From assembly GCF_002863565.1 (NCBI RefSeq), contig NZ_PGUW01000004.1:558001-622000 (forward strand): DNA of 64,000 nucleotides, written 5' to 3'. Under the pieces are notes generated by a model, which was not told the origin of the DNA, did not search any database, and saw only the letters and a program-made list of their open reading frames with translations. This DNA comes from Bacillus sp. V5-8f. Its GTDB lineage: Bacteria > Bacillota > Bacilli > Bacillales > DSM-1321. This document shows positions 45,699-55,633 of the stretch, piece by piece (position 1 is the first letter of the stretch; each line of letters opens with the position of its first letter). The position numbers and the translations under genes are program-made.

Positions 45699-46568
45699 AT
45701 GAAAGATAAAATTATGGTTTTTGTGTACGGAACTCTTCGCAAACATGAGAGGAATCACCATTTTCTTGAAAATGAAAGGTGTTTTGCGGAACAAGCTTGG
45801 ATGAATGGGAGGCTTATGGAATCAAATTCCGGGTTGCCGTTTTTAGAAGTATCGAAAGAAGGAAAGGTCTTTGGAGAGTTGTATGAAGTGAGTTTCATTC
45901 GGCTTCAACACCTTGACTGGCTAGAAGACTATGAGGGTCCCGGGAAAGATAATTTATACGATAGATTGGTACAAAGGGTGTATACCAATACAGGCTCCTA
46001 TGATGCATTTGTTTATGTAGCGCCTTCTGGAGGCAAACTTGAAGACATGAAAGCTATTAAAGGTGGAGACTGGAGAGTACATCGGTTTCGAAAGGAAAAA
46101 GCAAAATATATATACTTCGCTTATGCGAGCTGTATGGATCATGAACGGTTTAAGTCGTCCGGAGTAGATCATCTTTTTCAAAATATTAAGGGATGCGGGA
46201 CACTGCGTGGCTACTCTCTTAGGTTTACCAAGAAATCATATGACGGCGGCCGCGCTGATATCGTAGAAGAAGGGGGCGTGGTAGAAGGGAAAGTGTACGA
46301 AGTATCACAGGAAGGCCTCGATTATTTATATATGCGAGAGGGAGTAGGGTTAGACATATATAGGCCTGCATTGGTGGATATCGAAATAAACGGAAACACT
46401 GTTGAAAATGTGGTGACATTTATAGTAGTAGACAAGGATGAGGAAACCGCACCGCCTGTTCATTATTTAGAGGAAATATTACGCGGGGGGAGTGGCCTTC
46501 TTAGTGATGCTTACATGCAAGAACTAAAAGATAGGCTGGAAGTAAACTTTCATCTCAAGATAGAATAG
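45699..46568 (+). CDS. Double gamma-glutamylcyclotransferase-like (YkqA-type) protein
   Basis: 289 residues with two AIG2/GGCT-fold domains in tandem: MVFVYGTLRKHERNHHFL at ~5-22 starts the first, YIYFAYASCMDHERF at ~148 the second (the family norm is YFAYGSNM). B. subtilis YkqA has the same two-domain build and a similar length. The enzymatic role, if any, would be cyclising gamma-glutamyl compounds to 5-oxoproline; the second glycine-loop is altered (YASCM), so function is uncertain. RBS AGGGAGAG. Confidence 0.78.
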   Translation: MKDKIMVFVYGTLRKHERNHHFLENERCFAEQAWMNGRLMESNSGLPFLEVSKEGKVFGELYEVSFIRLQHLDWLEDYEGPGKDNLYDRLVQRVYTNTGSYDAFVYVAPSGGKLEDMKAIKGGDWRVHRFRKEKAKYIYFAYASCMDHERFKSSGVDHLFQNIKGCGTLRGYSLRFTKKSYDGGRADIVEEGGVVEGKVYEVSQEGLDYLYMREGVGLDIYRPALVDIEINGNTVENVVTFIVVDKDEETAPPVHYLEEILRGGSGLLSDAYMQELKDRLEVNFHLKIE

Positions 46569-46749
46569 AAAAAGCAAAAACCGCTGTTTGCCTAACCTCC
46601 TATGAAAACTTTGAAAAACAGTTACTACAGTAAATTTATAGAACATACCAAAACTACAAGTAGACTATCGAAAAACAAACGTGGCAGCACCTAAGTACGC
46701 GAAGAAGTTTTCTTAATAATTTTGGAGACTTACAACATTTAATAATAAA

Positions 46750-46785
46750 AATAAGTTCCTGGTGCTGAGGAGCTTATTTTTTTTA
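46750..46785 (+). terminator. Isolated terminator
   Basis: AATAAGTTCCT (46750-46760) with AGGAGCTTATT (46768-46778), then eight T. It lies 180 bases after the YkqA-like stop codon. Confidence 0.75.
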
Positions 46786-47086
46786 TTATAATACACCCCT
46801 TTAGCGGGTTGCTTTGAAAACAATTACTACACCTGCAATTGAAAGAAGGGATATAGAACTCAAGAAGGAATACGCTTTACAACTATGTTTACAATTAGAT
46901 TCTAAAAAAAGATTTGCTACAGAAGAAATTGGATAAAAATGCATAAATACTATTCTGAAAATATTGATAATTCTAAAATTATATGGTTATAATATATTAA
47001 ACTAAATTTAGTTCCCACAGGCTCTTTACTTTTATCGTGAGCAGCATATGTTTGCTTTCCTGTAATAGTTGGAAAGCCTGATAGAT

Positions 47087-47100
47087 TGAAAGCGTTTCAT
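47087..47100 (+). promoter_or_regulatory. cre site (CcpA)
   Basis: TGAAAGCGTTTCAT, a good cre, 270 bases before the MHS transporter. Confidence 0.5.
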
Positions 47101-47371
47101 CGTAGAGTTTTCTATGGGTGTAACACACTTTACTAAAGTTATTGCTACCCTAGATTGCGCCAATGTACTGCTTTTCTTATGATGCAAACTTTAAACATGG
47201 GGGCTGGCGAGGAGGGATGGTTAAAAAGCAGTGAATATTTTGAAATATCAATATCGGCAACATGAAACCACTAGAACAGCTGTTGTTACATTTAAATAAT
47301 TTTGCACTCATTATGGAAGGTTTTGTTTTATATTACAGTTACTGCACGAGATTAGGAAGGAGTTAGCTTCA

Positions 47372-48667
47372 ATGAAAAAAAGTCGAATTCTTTTTGCCAG
47401 CCTTTCTGGATCGGTCATTGAGTGGTATGACTTCTATTTATACGGAACGGCTACAGGTTTGGTTTTCTCAACTCTCTTTTTTCCTTCAGGTGACCCAGCT
47501 GTGTCGCTTCTACTAGCGTTTGTCACCTTTGGCGCAGGATATGCGGCCAGGCCGCTTGGCAGCATTCTGTTTGGCCACATGGGCGACCGCTTGGGGCGAA
47601 AAGCATCGCTTATTTTTACCCTTGTAGGTATGGGAGGCAGTTCCGTGCTTATGGGCCTGCTTCCAACTTATGAACAAGTTGGTCTGCTTGCCCCAATTCT
47701 ATTGGTTATACTACGGCTGATCCAAGGTCTCTCCCTTGGAGGTGAATGGGGTGGCGCTATCCTTCTTGCAACTGAGTATGCACCGAAGGGAGTCCGCGGA
47801 CTTTATGGTTCCATTCCTCAGTTGGGAGTACCAATTGGGTTGGTCGCAGGATCCTTTAGTTTAACTCTTATTAGCTCCTTAACTACTGATAGCCAGTTTT
47901 TAGCCTGGGGTTGGAGGATACCGTTCCTTTTAAGTGGGGTATTGATTGCTCTTGCGGTTTGGGTCCGGAGCGGAATCGAGGAAACACCGGACTTTCAGAA
48001 GCAGAAGGAAAGTGGGGATATTGCGAAGGTTCCTATTATTGAAACGTTCCGGAACGATGGAAAAACCGTGTTTCGTTTGATTGGGCTAAAAGTTGGTGAC
48101 GGCTTCTTTAACGTATTTATTATGTCTTTTATACTCGTTTATACAACTGTGTATATTGGTTATTCACGTGATACAGCTCTAACCGGGCTTACGATTGGGT
48201 GTGCCACCATGCTTTTAACTATTCCTATTGTGGGATACATTTCGGATTTTATTGGACGAAAGGTTATATACATAGGGGGCTTGTCGCTATTATTCGTATC
48301 TGCTGTTCCATATTTTACATTGATAGGGAAAGGAGAGGTTCCGTTTTTCATCATGCAGGCAGTTGTGCTTGGGATCTTATGGGGAGCGGTATTTTCAACA
48401 CAAGGTACATTATTTTCAGAGCTTTTCCCGGCCAAAGTCCGGTATACTGGGTTGTCTGTTGGATATCAGGTTGCAGCGGCATTAGCGGGATTTGGACCTT
48501 TGATGTGGACACCAATGGCAGAAAAATTCGGTCCGTCTCCATGGGTCTTTGGCGGCTTTATGATGGCTGGACTGGCAATCTCCTTGATTTTGTGCCTCAC
48601 TCTATCAGATACTCGGAAAGCAGAAAATTCACGTTACGAAGAAAATGTGAAATCTGTAGGAAGCTGA
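47372..48667 (+). CDS. MFS transporter, metabolite:H+ symporter (MHS) family
   Basis: 431 residues, 12 helices. The N-terminus SGSVIEWYDFYLYGTATGLVF and the GHMGDRLGRKASLIFTL loop, then LRLIQGLSLGGEWGGAILLATEYAP, are hallmarks of the MHS group (ShiA, KgtP, ProP, citrate carriers). It carries a small organic acid or betaine with protons; the substrate is not readable. A cre site upstream suggests a carbon-source role. RBS AGGAAGGAG. Confidence 0.88.
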   Translation: MKKSRILFASLSGSVIEWYDFYLYGTATGLVFSTLFFPSGDPAVSLLLAFVTFGAGYAARPLGSILFGHMGDRLGRKASLIFTLVGMGGSSVLMGLLPTYEQVGLLAPILLVILRLIQGLSLGGEWGGAILLATEYAPKGVRGLYGSIPQLGVPIGLVAGSFSLTLISSLTTDSQFLAWGWRIPFLLSGVLIALAVWVRSGIEETPDFQKQKESGDIAKVPIIETFRNDGKTVFRLIGLKVGDGFFNVFIMSFILVYTTVYIGYSRDTALTGLTIGCATMLLTIPIVGYISDFIGRKVIYIGGLSLLFVSAVPYFTLIGKGEVPFFIMQAVVLGILWGAVFSTQGTLFSELFPAKVRYTGLSVGYQVAAALAGFGPLMWTPMAEKFGPSPWVFGGFMMAGLAISLILCLTLSDTRKAENSRYEENVKSVGS

Positions 48668-48790
48668 TATCAATTTGACAAATTTTTTTGGGAGATGATG
48701 CGAGGGTTTTCTCGCTTCCATTCATTTGTTGTCAATTGTTAAGATTGGCGGTTAATGATTCTAGAAGAATGGAAAAGATAGAAAGCTTAA

Positions 48791-48820
48791 GGGCACTCTA
48801 ACTTTGGAGTGTCTTTTTTG
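48791..48820 (+). terminator. Terminator
   Basis: GGCACTC with GAGTGTC around a short loop, then six T. It ends the MHS transcript. Confidence 0.7.
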
Positions 48821-48929
48821 TGCAGTACTTGCCGGGAAGATGTGCTGCCACTCCTGCATTTTCACATCATAATATTCCTGCTTTTTTGCGGCACAATAAT
48901 TTTTAATTTAACAGTCAAGGGGGTTCGTT

Positions 48930-49664
48930 ATGAAATTAGTGATTTCTACGCTTCTATTTCTTGTAGCCCTATGGGTTCCCTCAGAGGTTTTCGGAGCTCA
49001 GGCGGTTCCTATTTTAATTTACCATTCCATCGACGAGTACAAAGGGATGGGATCTAAAGAATTATTCGTAACACCTGATAACTTTGAGAAACAAATGCAG
49101 TACTTAAAGAATCAAGGATACACACTGCTTACATTTGAACGTTGGAACGAGATTAGCCGAGTGGATAAACCAATTTTTGTCACATTTGACGATGGTTATA
49201 AAAATAATGAAAATGCGTTTCATATCTTTAGGAGTCTGTCTAGTGATACATTTAAGCCTGTTGGTACGCTTTTTGTAATATCTGATTTTGTCGGACGTCC
49301 GAATCGATTATCAAAAACGGAACTTAAGAACATGTCCGATTCGGGATATTTCTCCATACAGTCCCACACTGCCACACATCCTGATTTAACAAAAACAACT
49401 GACTATCAAACTGAGCTTAAGGGGTCAAAAGAAAAGATTGAAAAAATCACAGGCAAACCCGTGATTGCTCTTTCTTATCCGTATGGAAACTTCAATGACC
49501 GTGTTGTTGCGGAAACCAAAAAATACTATCGGTTTGGAATCACCACCACTCCTGGACCATATATAGAAAAAGGGATGAAAAACGAACAATATTTGTTGCC
49601 GAGGACTTATGTCAAATATTCAACTACGCTAGAAGACTTTGCAAAGTTAGTGCGATTAAATTAA
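48930..49664 (+). CDS. Secreted polysaccharide deacetylase (NodB domain)
   Basis: 244 residues. A signal peptide (MKLVISTLLFLVALWVPSEVFGA) is followed by the NodB fold: PILIYHSI, VTFDDGYKNN with the metal Asp pair, SHTATHPDL with the two metal His, and SYPYGNFND. It removes N-acetyl groups from peptidoglycan or another wall glycan outside the cell; relatives are YxkH and YheN. RBS AAGGGGG. Single gene. Confidence 0.87.
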   Translation: MKLVISTLLFLVALWVPSEVFGAQAVPILIYHSIDEYKGMGSKELFVTPDNFEKQMQYLKNQGYTLLTFERWNEISRVDKPIFVTFDDGYKNNENAFHIFRSLSSDTFKPVGTLFVISDFVGRPNRLSKTELKNMSDSGYFSIQSHTATHPDLTKTTDYQTELKGSKEKIEKITGKPVIALSYPYGNFNDRVVAETKKYYRFGITTTPGPYIEKGMKNEQYLLPRTYVKYSTTLEDFAKLVRLN

Positions 49665-49807
49665 ATCAAGCAGAAGCATTCACTCGATGGGCGATTGCGG
49701 TTAAAAAGTGGAATGTTTCAACCCTGAACGAATACATTAGTGGTGTGGGGATAGTGGTAGTTTTGCAATTTGGATGTCTACAGGATTAGTTGTCATTGTT
49801 TTTCCTT

Positions 49808-49920
49808 CCGTAAAGGGGAGTAGCGTCAGGGATATCCTGAAATAAAGTCGTCATTACATGGAATTTTCCATCGGCTTTATTGGCCTATTTGCTCTAGGCT
49901 CAGCGAGACCTTTGCCTTCA
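49808..49920 (+). promoter_or_regulatory. yybP-ykoY manganese riboswitch
   Basis: The leader has AAAGGGGAGTAGC, then GTCGTCATTACATG, ATCGGCTTTATTGGCC and GCGAGACCTTTGCC, the conserved parts of the Mn2+-sensing yybP-ykoY RNA. A terminator overlaps its 3' end. Mn binding should prevent the terminator and allow expression of the TerC gene. Confidence 0.92.
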
Positions 49921-49938
49921 TGGCAGAGGTCTCTTTTA
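49905..49938 (+). terminator. Terminator controlled by the Mn riboswitch
   Basis: GAGACCTTTGCC (49905-49916) with GGCAGAGGTCTC (49922-49933), then TTTT. Confidence 0.85.
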
Positions 49939-49961
49939 TGTTTTAAAAAGGAGGCGCGCAT

Positions 49962-50654
49962 ATGGAATTTATAACAGGATTGTTTGCCATCATTATGATT
50001 GATTTGGTTCTGGCCGGTGACAATGCCATCCTTATTGGCCTGGCAGCTCGTAAACTTCCGAAAGAGCAGCAACGAAAAGTTATAATTTGGGGATCTGTCG
50101 GAGCTATTGTGATTCGAATCATTGCGAGCATGCTTGTGGTAGTGCTCTTGGATATCCCTGGACTACATCTAGTAGGCGGCTTGCTTCTGGTATGGATTGC
50201 TTATAAGCTTTTGCTGGATGAAGAAGCACATCAAGTTAAGGCGGCTGATTCCATGTGGGCAGCGATAAGGACTGTGATCATAGCGGATGCTTTGATGGGA
50301 TTGGATAATGTGCTAGCAGTTGCGGGGGCTGCACATGGGAATTTCCTTCTGGTAGTAATCGGCTTGCTTGTTTCGATTCCGATCGTCATGTATGGAAGCA
50401 CAATGATACTTAAATTGATCGAACGCTTTCCTATTATTATCACCATAGGCGCAGCAATCCTTGGATGGACAGCAGCTAAAATGATGGTTTCAGAGCCGTT
50501 TTTAAGTGGGTATTTTTCAAATGTTTTCATAAAATATGGGTTTGAGGCATTGGTGGTTGCCGCCATTTTATTTGTGGGCAATTATAAACAGCAAAAAATT
50601 GTTCTTGAACGGGAAGCGGGGAATGAATTACTACTAAAACAGAATGTCCAATAG
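49962..50654 (+). CDS. TerC-family membrane protein, manganese export (MeeY/YkoY type)
   Basis: 230 residues, seven helices. The TerC signatures LVLAGDNAILIGLAARKLP and ADALMGLDNVLAVAGAAHGN carry the conserved Asp and Asn residues of the metal site. B. subtilis YkoY (MeeY) exports Mn2+ and helps to metalate secreted enzymes, and it is under the same riboswitch. The RBS AAAGGAGG lies outside the terminator. A terminator follows. Confidence 0.92.
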   Translation: MEFITGLFAIIMIDLVLAGDNAILIGLAARKLPKEQQRKVIIWGSVGAIVIRIIASMLVVVLLDIPGLHLVGGLLLVWIAYKLLLDEEAHQVKAADSMWAAIRTVIIADALMGLDNVLAVAGAAHGNFLLVVIGLLVSIPIVMYGSTMILKLIERFPIIITIGAAILGWTAAKMMVSEPFLSGYFSNVFIKYGFEALVVAAILFVGNYKQQKIVLEREAGNELLLKQNVQ

Positions 50655-50670
50655 CGATTGAGACGATGAA

Positions 50671-50703
50671 AGAGGCTTTTCTTTATGGAAAGTCTCTTTT
50701 TTA
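50671..50703 (+). terminator. Terminator after the TerC gene
   Basis: AGAGGCTTTTC (50671-50681) with GGAAAGTCTCT (50687-50697), then TTTTT. Confidence 0.8.
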
Positions 50704-51041
50704 TGGTACTTGATAGGAAATTTAACTGGTCAAGTAGAAAGAAATAAAGAACCTGAACATAAAGCATTCACAGCAAAAAAAGGAGTTTTTTAACTTTTGG
50801 AAATAATTATCATCTTTATATTGTAAACTTAAAAAATATGTGATAAAATATCAGAATATTTGAAATAAACAAAAAATAATTTCTGTACCAAAAGTGTTTT
50901 AACTTCTCAGTGTTTCCGAATGATGTAATTGTTTTTGCCAATCAATAAAAACAGTGTTTTGTAATAAGAAACATATTTCGTCGCATTTTAATTTTTTGTT
51001 TTTCATGTAAATAAAATAAGCGATATTAAGGGGATGTAAGG

Positions 51042-52253
51042 ATGAGAAAAATTAGAGAACAGGCCTTGGAGCTTCATAAGCAAGCAAAAGGAAAATTAAG
51101 TGTAGAATTGAAGGTTGGGTTGAAAGATGCCCATGATTTAAGCTTGGCGTATTCGCCTGGTGTTGCAGAGCCATGCACCGAAATCCATCAGGATCCAGGA
51201 AAAATTTATGATTATACGATAAAGGGGAATTTGGTTGGGGTGATCTCGGATGGTTCTGCTGTGCTCGGCCTTGGAAATATTGGCGGAGCGGCTTCCATGC
51301 CTGTTTTAGAAGGGAAAGCAGCACTATTTAAAGCGTTTGCGAATGTAGATGCCTTCCCTATTGCATTGAATACTACTGACCCGGAAGAAATCATTAAAAT
51401 TGTGAAGGCTATGGAACCTACATTTGGGGGAATCAATTTAGAGGATATCTCAGCGCCTAATTGCTTTATCATTGAAGAACGGCTGAAAAAGGAAATGAAT
51501 ATACCAGTCTTCCATGATGACCAACATGGAACAGCCATTGTCACTGCTGCGGGACTTATCAACGCCTTGAAGGTTGTAAACAAAAAGCTGGAAGATATCA
51601 CTATAGTCATTAATGGGGCGGGAGCGGCTGGCATTGCCATTGCCAAGCTGCTTCATGGAATGGGTGTATATGACATCATTTTGTGTGACACTAAAGGTTC
51701 CATTTATCAAGGGCGCACTTATGGCATGAATACAGTGAAGGAATCCATTGCACGAATTACAAATAAAAATAAGGTATCTGGGAATTTGGATGAAGTGATT
51801 GAAGCTGCCGATGTCTTTATCGGGGTTTCCGTTGCAGGGGCGCTGACACAGGGAATGATAGGCCAAATGAATGAAAAACCGATTGTTTTTGCAATGGCCA
51901 ATCCAAACCCTGAAATCATGCCAGCTGAAGCGATAGCTGCTGGGGCAGCTGTAATCGGGACCGGCCGTTCGGATCTGCCCAACCAAGTAAACAATGTACT
52001 TGCCTTCCCTGGAATTTTCAAAGGGGCACTCCGAGTGCTGGCCTCAGAAATCAATGAAGAGATGAAATTGGCTGCCGTGTACGCTATTGCGGACCTAGTT
52101 GGCCCTGAAGATCTTACGCAGGATTATGTCATCCCGAACGCGTTTGATACCAGGGTAGCAGAAGCTGTCTCATATGCTGTGGCAAAGGCAGCTGTGGCTA
52201 CCGGTGTAGCTAGAAGGAGATTGGATGCTACAGCTGCGACTGTAATAATTTAA
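51042..52253 (+). CDS. NAD(P)-dependent malic enzyme
   Basis: 403 residues, the short bacterial form without a phosphotransacetylase domain, like B. subtilis YtsJ. Tyr37 (LAYSPGVAEPC) is the catalytic base region, EGKAALFKAFANVDA holds the catalytic Lys, VFHDDQHGTAIVTAAGL the metal Asp residues, and INGAGAAGIAIAKLL the nucleotide site. It converts malate to pyruvate, CO2 and NAD(P)H. NADPH from here could serve PHA and lipid synthesis. RBS TTAAGGGGA. Confidence 0.92.
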   Translation: MRKIREQALELHKQAKGKLSVELKVGLKDAHDLSLAYSPGVAEPCTEIHQDPGKIYDYTIKGNLVGVISDGSAVLGLGNIGGAASMPVLEGKAALFKAFANVDAFPIALNTTDPEEIIKIVKAMEPTFGGINLEDISAPNCFIIEERLKKEMNIPVFHDDQHGTAIVTAAGLINALKVVNKKLEDITIVINGAGAAGIAIAKLLHGMGVYDIILCDTKGSIYQGRTYGMNTVKESIARITNKNKVSGNLDEVIEAADVFIGVSVAGALTQGMIGQMNEKPIVFAMANPNPEIMPAEAIAAGAAVIGTGRSDLPNQVNNVLAFPGIFKGALRVLASEINEEMKLAAVYAIADLVGPEDLTQDYVIPNAFDTRVAEAVSYAVAKAAVATGVARRRLDATAATVII

Positions 52254-52275
52254 AAATTTATGTTAAAGAACGATG

Positions 52276-52304
52276 GACCACGGCGTTTTGCCGCGGTCTT
52301 TCTG
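52276..52304 (+). terminator. Terminator after malic enzyme
   Basis: GACCACGGC (52276-52284) with GCCGCGGTC (52290-52298), then T-rich sequence. Confidence 0.8.
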
Positions 52305-52509
52305 TATGTAGATGGGTATTACAGCAAAAGAAAAAAGTGATAAAACTATATAAGGAATAATTTTGAATTATGAAGCCATATTACGCAAAACTATATGATT
52401 ATTAAATAAGTCAAAAAAATGTCGTTTTAAAAATAGGTTAAAATAATTGGTATTTCCCCCGATATTATAAAGAAATAAACTTTAGCAAAACCACGGAGGT
52501 GACAATACC

Positions 52510-54594
52510 ATGAAATTAAAACAACGCATGCTTATCGTAATTTTAGGATCAATATTGGCAATATTGGGTGCAATGATAACTTACATAAGTACCAACACAA
52601 ATCAAAGTGCTGTGAACTCGGCAACCTCATTGGCGTCGGTATCAAGTGAAAAGATTGCTGGGTCTGTTAAGAACGACATTGACATGGCAATGGATACAGC
52701 TCGGACCATTTCTCAGGGGTTTGAAGGGATGATAAGTGCCAAGCAAGAAAATCGAGAGATGGTTAACTCCATGTTAAAACGGGTCTTAGAGGGTAACGAC
52801 TCATTTTTGGCCACCTGGACAGTGTGGGAACCGAATGCATTTGATGGTCTAGACCAGAAGTATTCAAAAACCAAGGGAACCGATGGGACAGGGCGACTTA
52901 TTCCCTACTGGTCCAGAACGGACGATCGTGTTTCTTTGACGGCATTGACCGATTATGATAAACCAGGTGCTGGGGACTATTATCTACTGGCAAAGAACAG
53001 TGGAAATGAAACCATATTAAATCCGTATATGTATAAAGTAGGAAACAAAGAAGTACTAATAACATCTGTGGTATCACCTATTAAAAAGGATGGGAAGGTC
53101 ATTGGGGCTGCTGGTATCGATATAAGTCTTGACCGTTTACAATCCATGATGGAAGACTTTACATTATATGAAACTGGTTTTGCATCGATTTTCGCAAACG
53201 ATGGATCCATTGTGACTTCACCAAAGCCTGACCATATTAATAAAAGATTAGATGAAGTATCTAAAGGTTCAACTGTTGCTGTAATCATGAAGTCAGTACA
53301 ACAAGGAGAATCATACAAGTTTGTTTCAAACGATGAATTCAAATTCTTTACACCTATTGAAATCGGTCGTAGCAAAACACCTTGGTCAGTTGGTATCACT
53401 ATACCAATGAATGAGATCACTGCTGAGTCTGACCAGTTGCTCCTGTCAACTGTGTTAACTGGAGCGTTTGGGTTAATCCTGTTAGGTATCGTTGTCTTCT
53501 TCACAACAAATTCAATTGTGAAACCCATTATTTCTTCTGTAACAATTGGTGAATATATGGCCAAGGGAGATTTTACACATACTGTTCCAGACCGCTATTT
53601 GAATCGAAAGGACGAAATAGGAACCTTGGCCAGGGTTTTTCAAAGCATTACGAGCAGCATGAAGACGATGATAGGCCAAGTGAATCTTAATGCGTCACAA
53701 GTAGCTGCTACCTCAGAGCAATTATCAGCTGGTGCGGAGCAAACAGGAAAAGCCACTGAACAAATTACGATAGCGATTCAGGAGGTAGCTTTAGGCGCAG
53801 ACACACAAGTAAATCATGCATCCCAGGCGACCACGGTAGTAACAGAAATTTCACAGGGGATGAGTAAGGCGGCAGCCTCGATTCAGGCGGTAGCGGATTT
53901 AGCAGATACTGCAAACCAAAAGGCACATGCAGGTAACCACGTAGTCGGGGACACGGTCAATCAAATCAATACCATTCAACAAAAGGTAGGCTCAACGGCA
54001 GAGGTTGTCGAAACGTTAGAAAAAAAATCAAAAGAAATTGGCCAAATTGTTGATATAATTACTCAAATTGCGGACCAAACTAACTTATTGGCATTGAACG
54101 CAGCGATAGAAGCTGCAAGAGCAGGAGAACATGGAAAAGGATTTGCTGTTGTTGCAGATGAGGTTCGGAAATTAGCTGAACAGTCAGGCCATGCTGCAGG
54201 AGAAATTAAAGCATTAATCATGCATATCCAAATGGAATCAACCAAAGCAATGCAATCGATGCATGAAGGAACAGTCTCGGTGGGGCAAGGAATTGATATG
54301 GTCCATCAAACAGGTAAGGCATTTAAGGAAATTTCAAACCTGATTGAAGAAGTTTCCTTTATGTCTCAAGAAGTTTCTGCTATTATTGAACAGGTTAATG
54401 CCAGCTCCAAAAATACAGTAGATATGATGGAAGAGATCAGTTATATATCCAAACAGTCCGCAGCAAATACGCAAAACGTTGCGGCATCTGCAGAGGAACA
54501 AAATGCATCGATGGAAGAAATATCTGCTTCATCAGAAAGTCTTAGCAGAATGGCACAAGAGCTACAAGAGACTGTTAGTCAATTTAAATTATGA
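52510..54594 (+). CDS. Methyl-accepting chemotaxis protein with dCache sensor
   Basis: 694 residues. One membrane helix at ~8-28, a large extracellular sensor to ~310 (dCache type, with [16 protein letters not shown] and [14 protein letters not shown]), a second helix at ~312-333, a HAMP domain, then a long cytoplasmic coiled coil with the conserved tip [21 protein letters not shown]. Ligand unknown; dCache domains often bind amino acids. It passes signals to CheA/CheW. RBS GGAGGTGA. Terminator follows at 54601. Confidence 0.92.
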   Translation: MKLKQRMLIVILGSILAILGAMITYISTNTNQSAVNSATSLASVSSEKIAGSVKNDIDMAMDTARTISQGFEGMISAKQENREMVNSMLKRVLEGNDSFLATWTVWEPNAFDGLDQKYSKTKGTDGTGRLIPYWSRTDDRVSLTALTDYDKPGAGDYYLLAKNSGNETILNPYMYKVGNKEVLITSVVSPIKKDGKVIGAAGIDISLDRLQSMMEDFTLYETGFASIFANDGSIVTSPKPDHINKRLDEVSKGSTVAVIMKSVQQGESYKFVSNDEFKFFTPIEIGRSKTPWSVGITIPMNEITAESDQLLLSTVLTGAFGLILLGIVVFFTTNSIVKPIISSVTIGEYMAKGDFTHTVPDRYLNRKDEIGTLARVFQSITSSMKTMIGQVNLNASQVAATSEQLSAGAEQTGKATEQITIAIQEVALGADTQVNHASQATTVVTEISQGMSKAAASIQAVADLADTANQKAHAGNHVVGDTVNQINTIQQKVGSTAEVVETLEKKSKEIGQIVDIITQIADQTNLLALNAAIEAARAGEHGKGFAVVADEVRKLAEQSGHAAGEIKALIMHIQMESTKAMQSMHEGTVSVGQGIDMVHQTGKAFKEISNLIEEVSFMSQEVSAIIEQVNASSKNTVDMMEEISYISKQSAANTQNVAASAEEQNASMEEISASSESLSRMAQELQETVSQFKL

Positions 54595-54600
54595 TGTATT

Positions 54601-54629
54601 CCACCTGGGGGATTCCAGGTGGTTTTTTA
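54601..54629 (+). terminator. Terminator after the chemoreceptor
   Basis: CCACCTGG (54601-54608) with CCAGGTGG (54615-54622), then six T. Confidence 0.88.
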
Positions 54630-54847
54630 TTAATGGAGTTTACTTTCTTAGGTCTTTATAAACGAATCATTCAGCAATCATTAGCTTAGCGGTGACTCCT
54701 TTAGCTTTAATATAAAAGTGTAATCTGGCAAATGACAATTACCAGTAAAGCGTAATATAAAATATAAATAGGGGGATAAAAATCTAGTTGGGAATGTTTT
54801 GGGATTGTATAGTGAAAAAAAGGCTAAAAAATAAAGTATGAATCTTT

Positions 54848-54869
54848 ACATACCGTACCAGGGTATAAT
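54848..54869 (+). promoter_or_regulatory. CsoR operator over the csoR promoter
   Basis: ACATACCGTACCAGGGTATAAT: a pseudo-palindrome of the CsoR type (TACC..GGGTA) that includes the -10 box TATAAT (54864-54869). Confidence 0.6.
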
Positions 54870-54895
54870 ATAATGCGGATAAAGGAGGCGAAGCG

Positions 54896-55240
54896 ATGTC
54901 TTTAGAATTAAATAATGAAGAAACAATGGCCGAGGAATGTTGTGGATTAGAACACAGTGACAGAAAGAGCCATCATTCAGATAAAGTGAAGAAAAATCTA
55001 GTGACACGGTTAAACCGAATAGAGGGACAAATCCGTGGAATTAAAGGATTAATTGAAAAGGATACCTACTGTGATGATGTAATAACCCAAATATCAGCAA
55101 CCCAATCAGCTCTAAATAGTGTAGCAAAGCTTTTGCTTGAAGGACATATGAAAAGTTGTGTGGTTGAACGGATTCAAGAAGGAGATCTTGAAGTTCTGGA
55201 TGAGGTTCTCATCACTGTACAAAAATTAATGAAAAAATAA
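54896..55240 (+). CDS. csoR: Copper-sensing repressor CsoR
   Basis: 114 residues, all helical. The Cu(I) ligands Cys59 (DTYCDDV), His84 and Cys88 (EGHMKSCV) are present. The N-terminal ~27 residues are extra and rich in Cys and His. It represses the copper efflux genes until Cu(I) binds. It starts behind AAAGGAGGCG. copZ follows 15 bases after its stop codon. Confidence 0.93.
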   Translation: MSLELNNEETMAEECCGLEHSDRKSHHSDKVKKNLVTRLNRIEGQIRGIKGLIEKDTYCDDVITQISATQSALNSVAKLLLEGHMKSCVVERIQEGDLEVLDEVLITVQKLMKK

Positions 55241-55255
55241 CGGAGGAGATCAACA

Positions 55256-55462
55256 ATGGAAAATGTAACGTTAAATGTAAAAGGCATGTCTTGTGGACAT
55301 TGTGTTAAAGCGGTTGAAGGAAGTGTAGGAAAGCTTAACGGTGTAGAAAGTGTGAAAGTGGATCTTGATAAAGGCCAAGTTGCAGTAAAATTTGACTCGA
55401 ATGTTGCTACACTTGATAAAATTAAAGAAACAATCGATGATCAAGGGTATGACGTTGAATAA
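55256..55462 (+). CDS. copZ: Copper chaperone CopZ
   Basis: 68 residues, a single HMA domain: GMSCGHCVKAVEG binds Cu(I) through Cys13 and Cys16, and the ferredoxin-like fold ends with KIKETIDDQGYDVE. It hands copper to CopA. RBS CGGAGGAG. A terminator follows, so csoR-copZ form one unit and copA another. Confidence 0.95.
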   Translation: MENVTLNVKGMSCGHCVKAVEGSVGKLNGVESVKVDLDKGQVAVKFDSNVATLDKIKETIDDQGYDVE

Positions 55463-55475
55463 TTGCTTTGACACA

Positions 55476-55511
55476 AGAACGTGACTGATTTTTCAGCACG
55501 TTCTGTTTTTC
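55476..55511 (+). terminator. Terminator after copZ
   Basis: AGAACGTG..CTGA (55476-55488) with TCAG.CACGTTCT (55493-55504), then TTTTT. Confidence 0.8.
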
Positions 55512-55556
55512 ATTTTACGGGCTGAAGGTTCTACATATAGCGTTATAAAAAAGTGA

Positions 55557-55588
55557 TTGACTTATACGGTAGGAGGGTATAGTATTAC
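55557..55588 (+). promoter_or_regulatory. copA promoter with CsoR operator
   Basis: TTGACT (55557-55562), 17 bases, TAGTAT (55580-55585). The spacer holds TATACGGTAGGAGGGTATA, like the element upstream of csoR. Confidence 0.65.
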
Positions 55589-55633
55589 TGTATTAAATAA
55601 TTAATCTTTCTTTATAGAAGGAGTGGTTTGAAG

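Larger units (their letters stand above)
46569..47371. other. Long intergenic stretch
   Basis: About 800 bases. It holds a strong terminator with no close gene before it (46750-46784), a 41-codon frame starting near TTG 46814 that ends at 46937 (charged, RRDIELKKEYALQL, no clear ribosome site), and a cre site. No complete gene seen. Confidence 0.5.

Noticed and set aside
46814-46937. 41-codon charged frame in the long gap
   Set aside because: TTG start without a clear ribosome site; could be a relic but cannot be supported as a gene.
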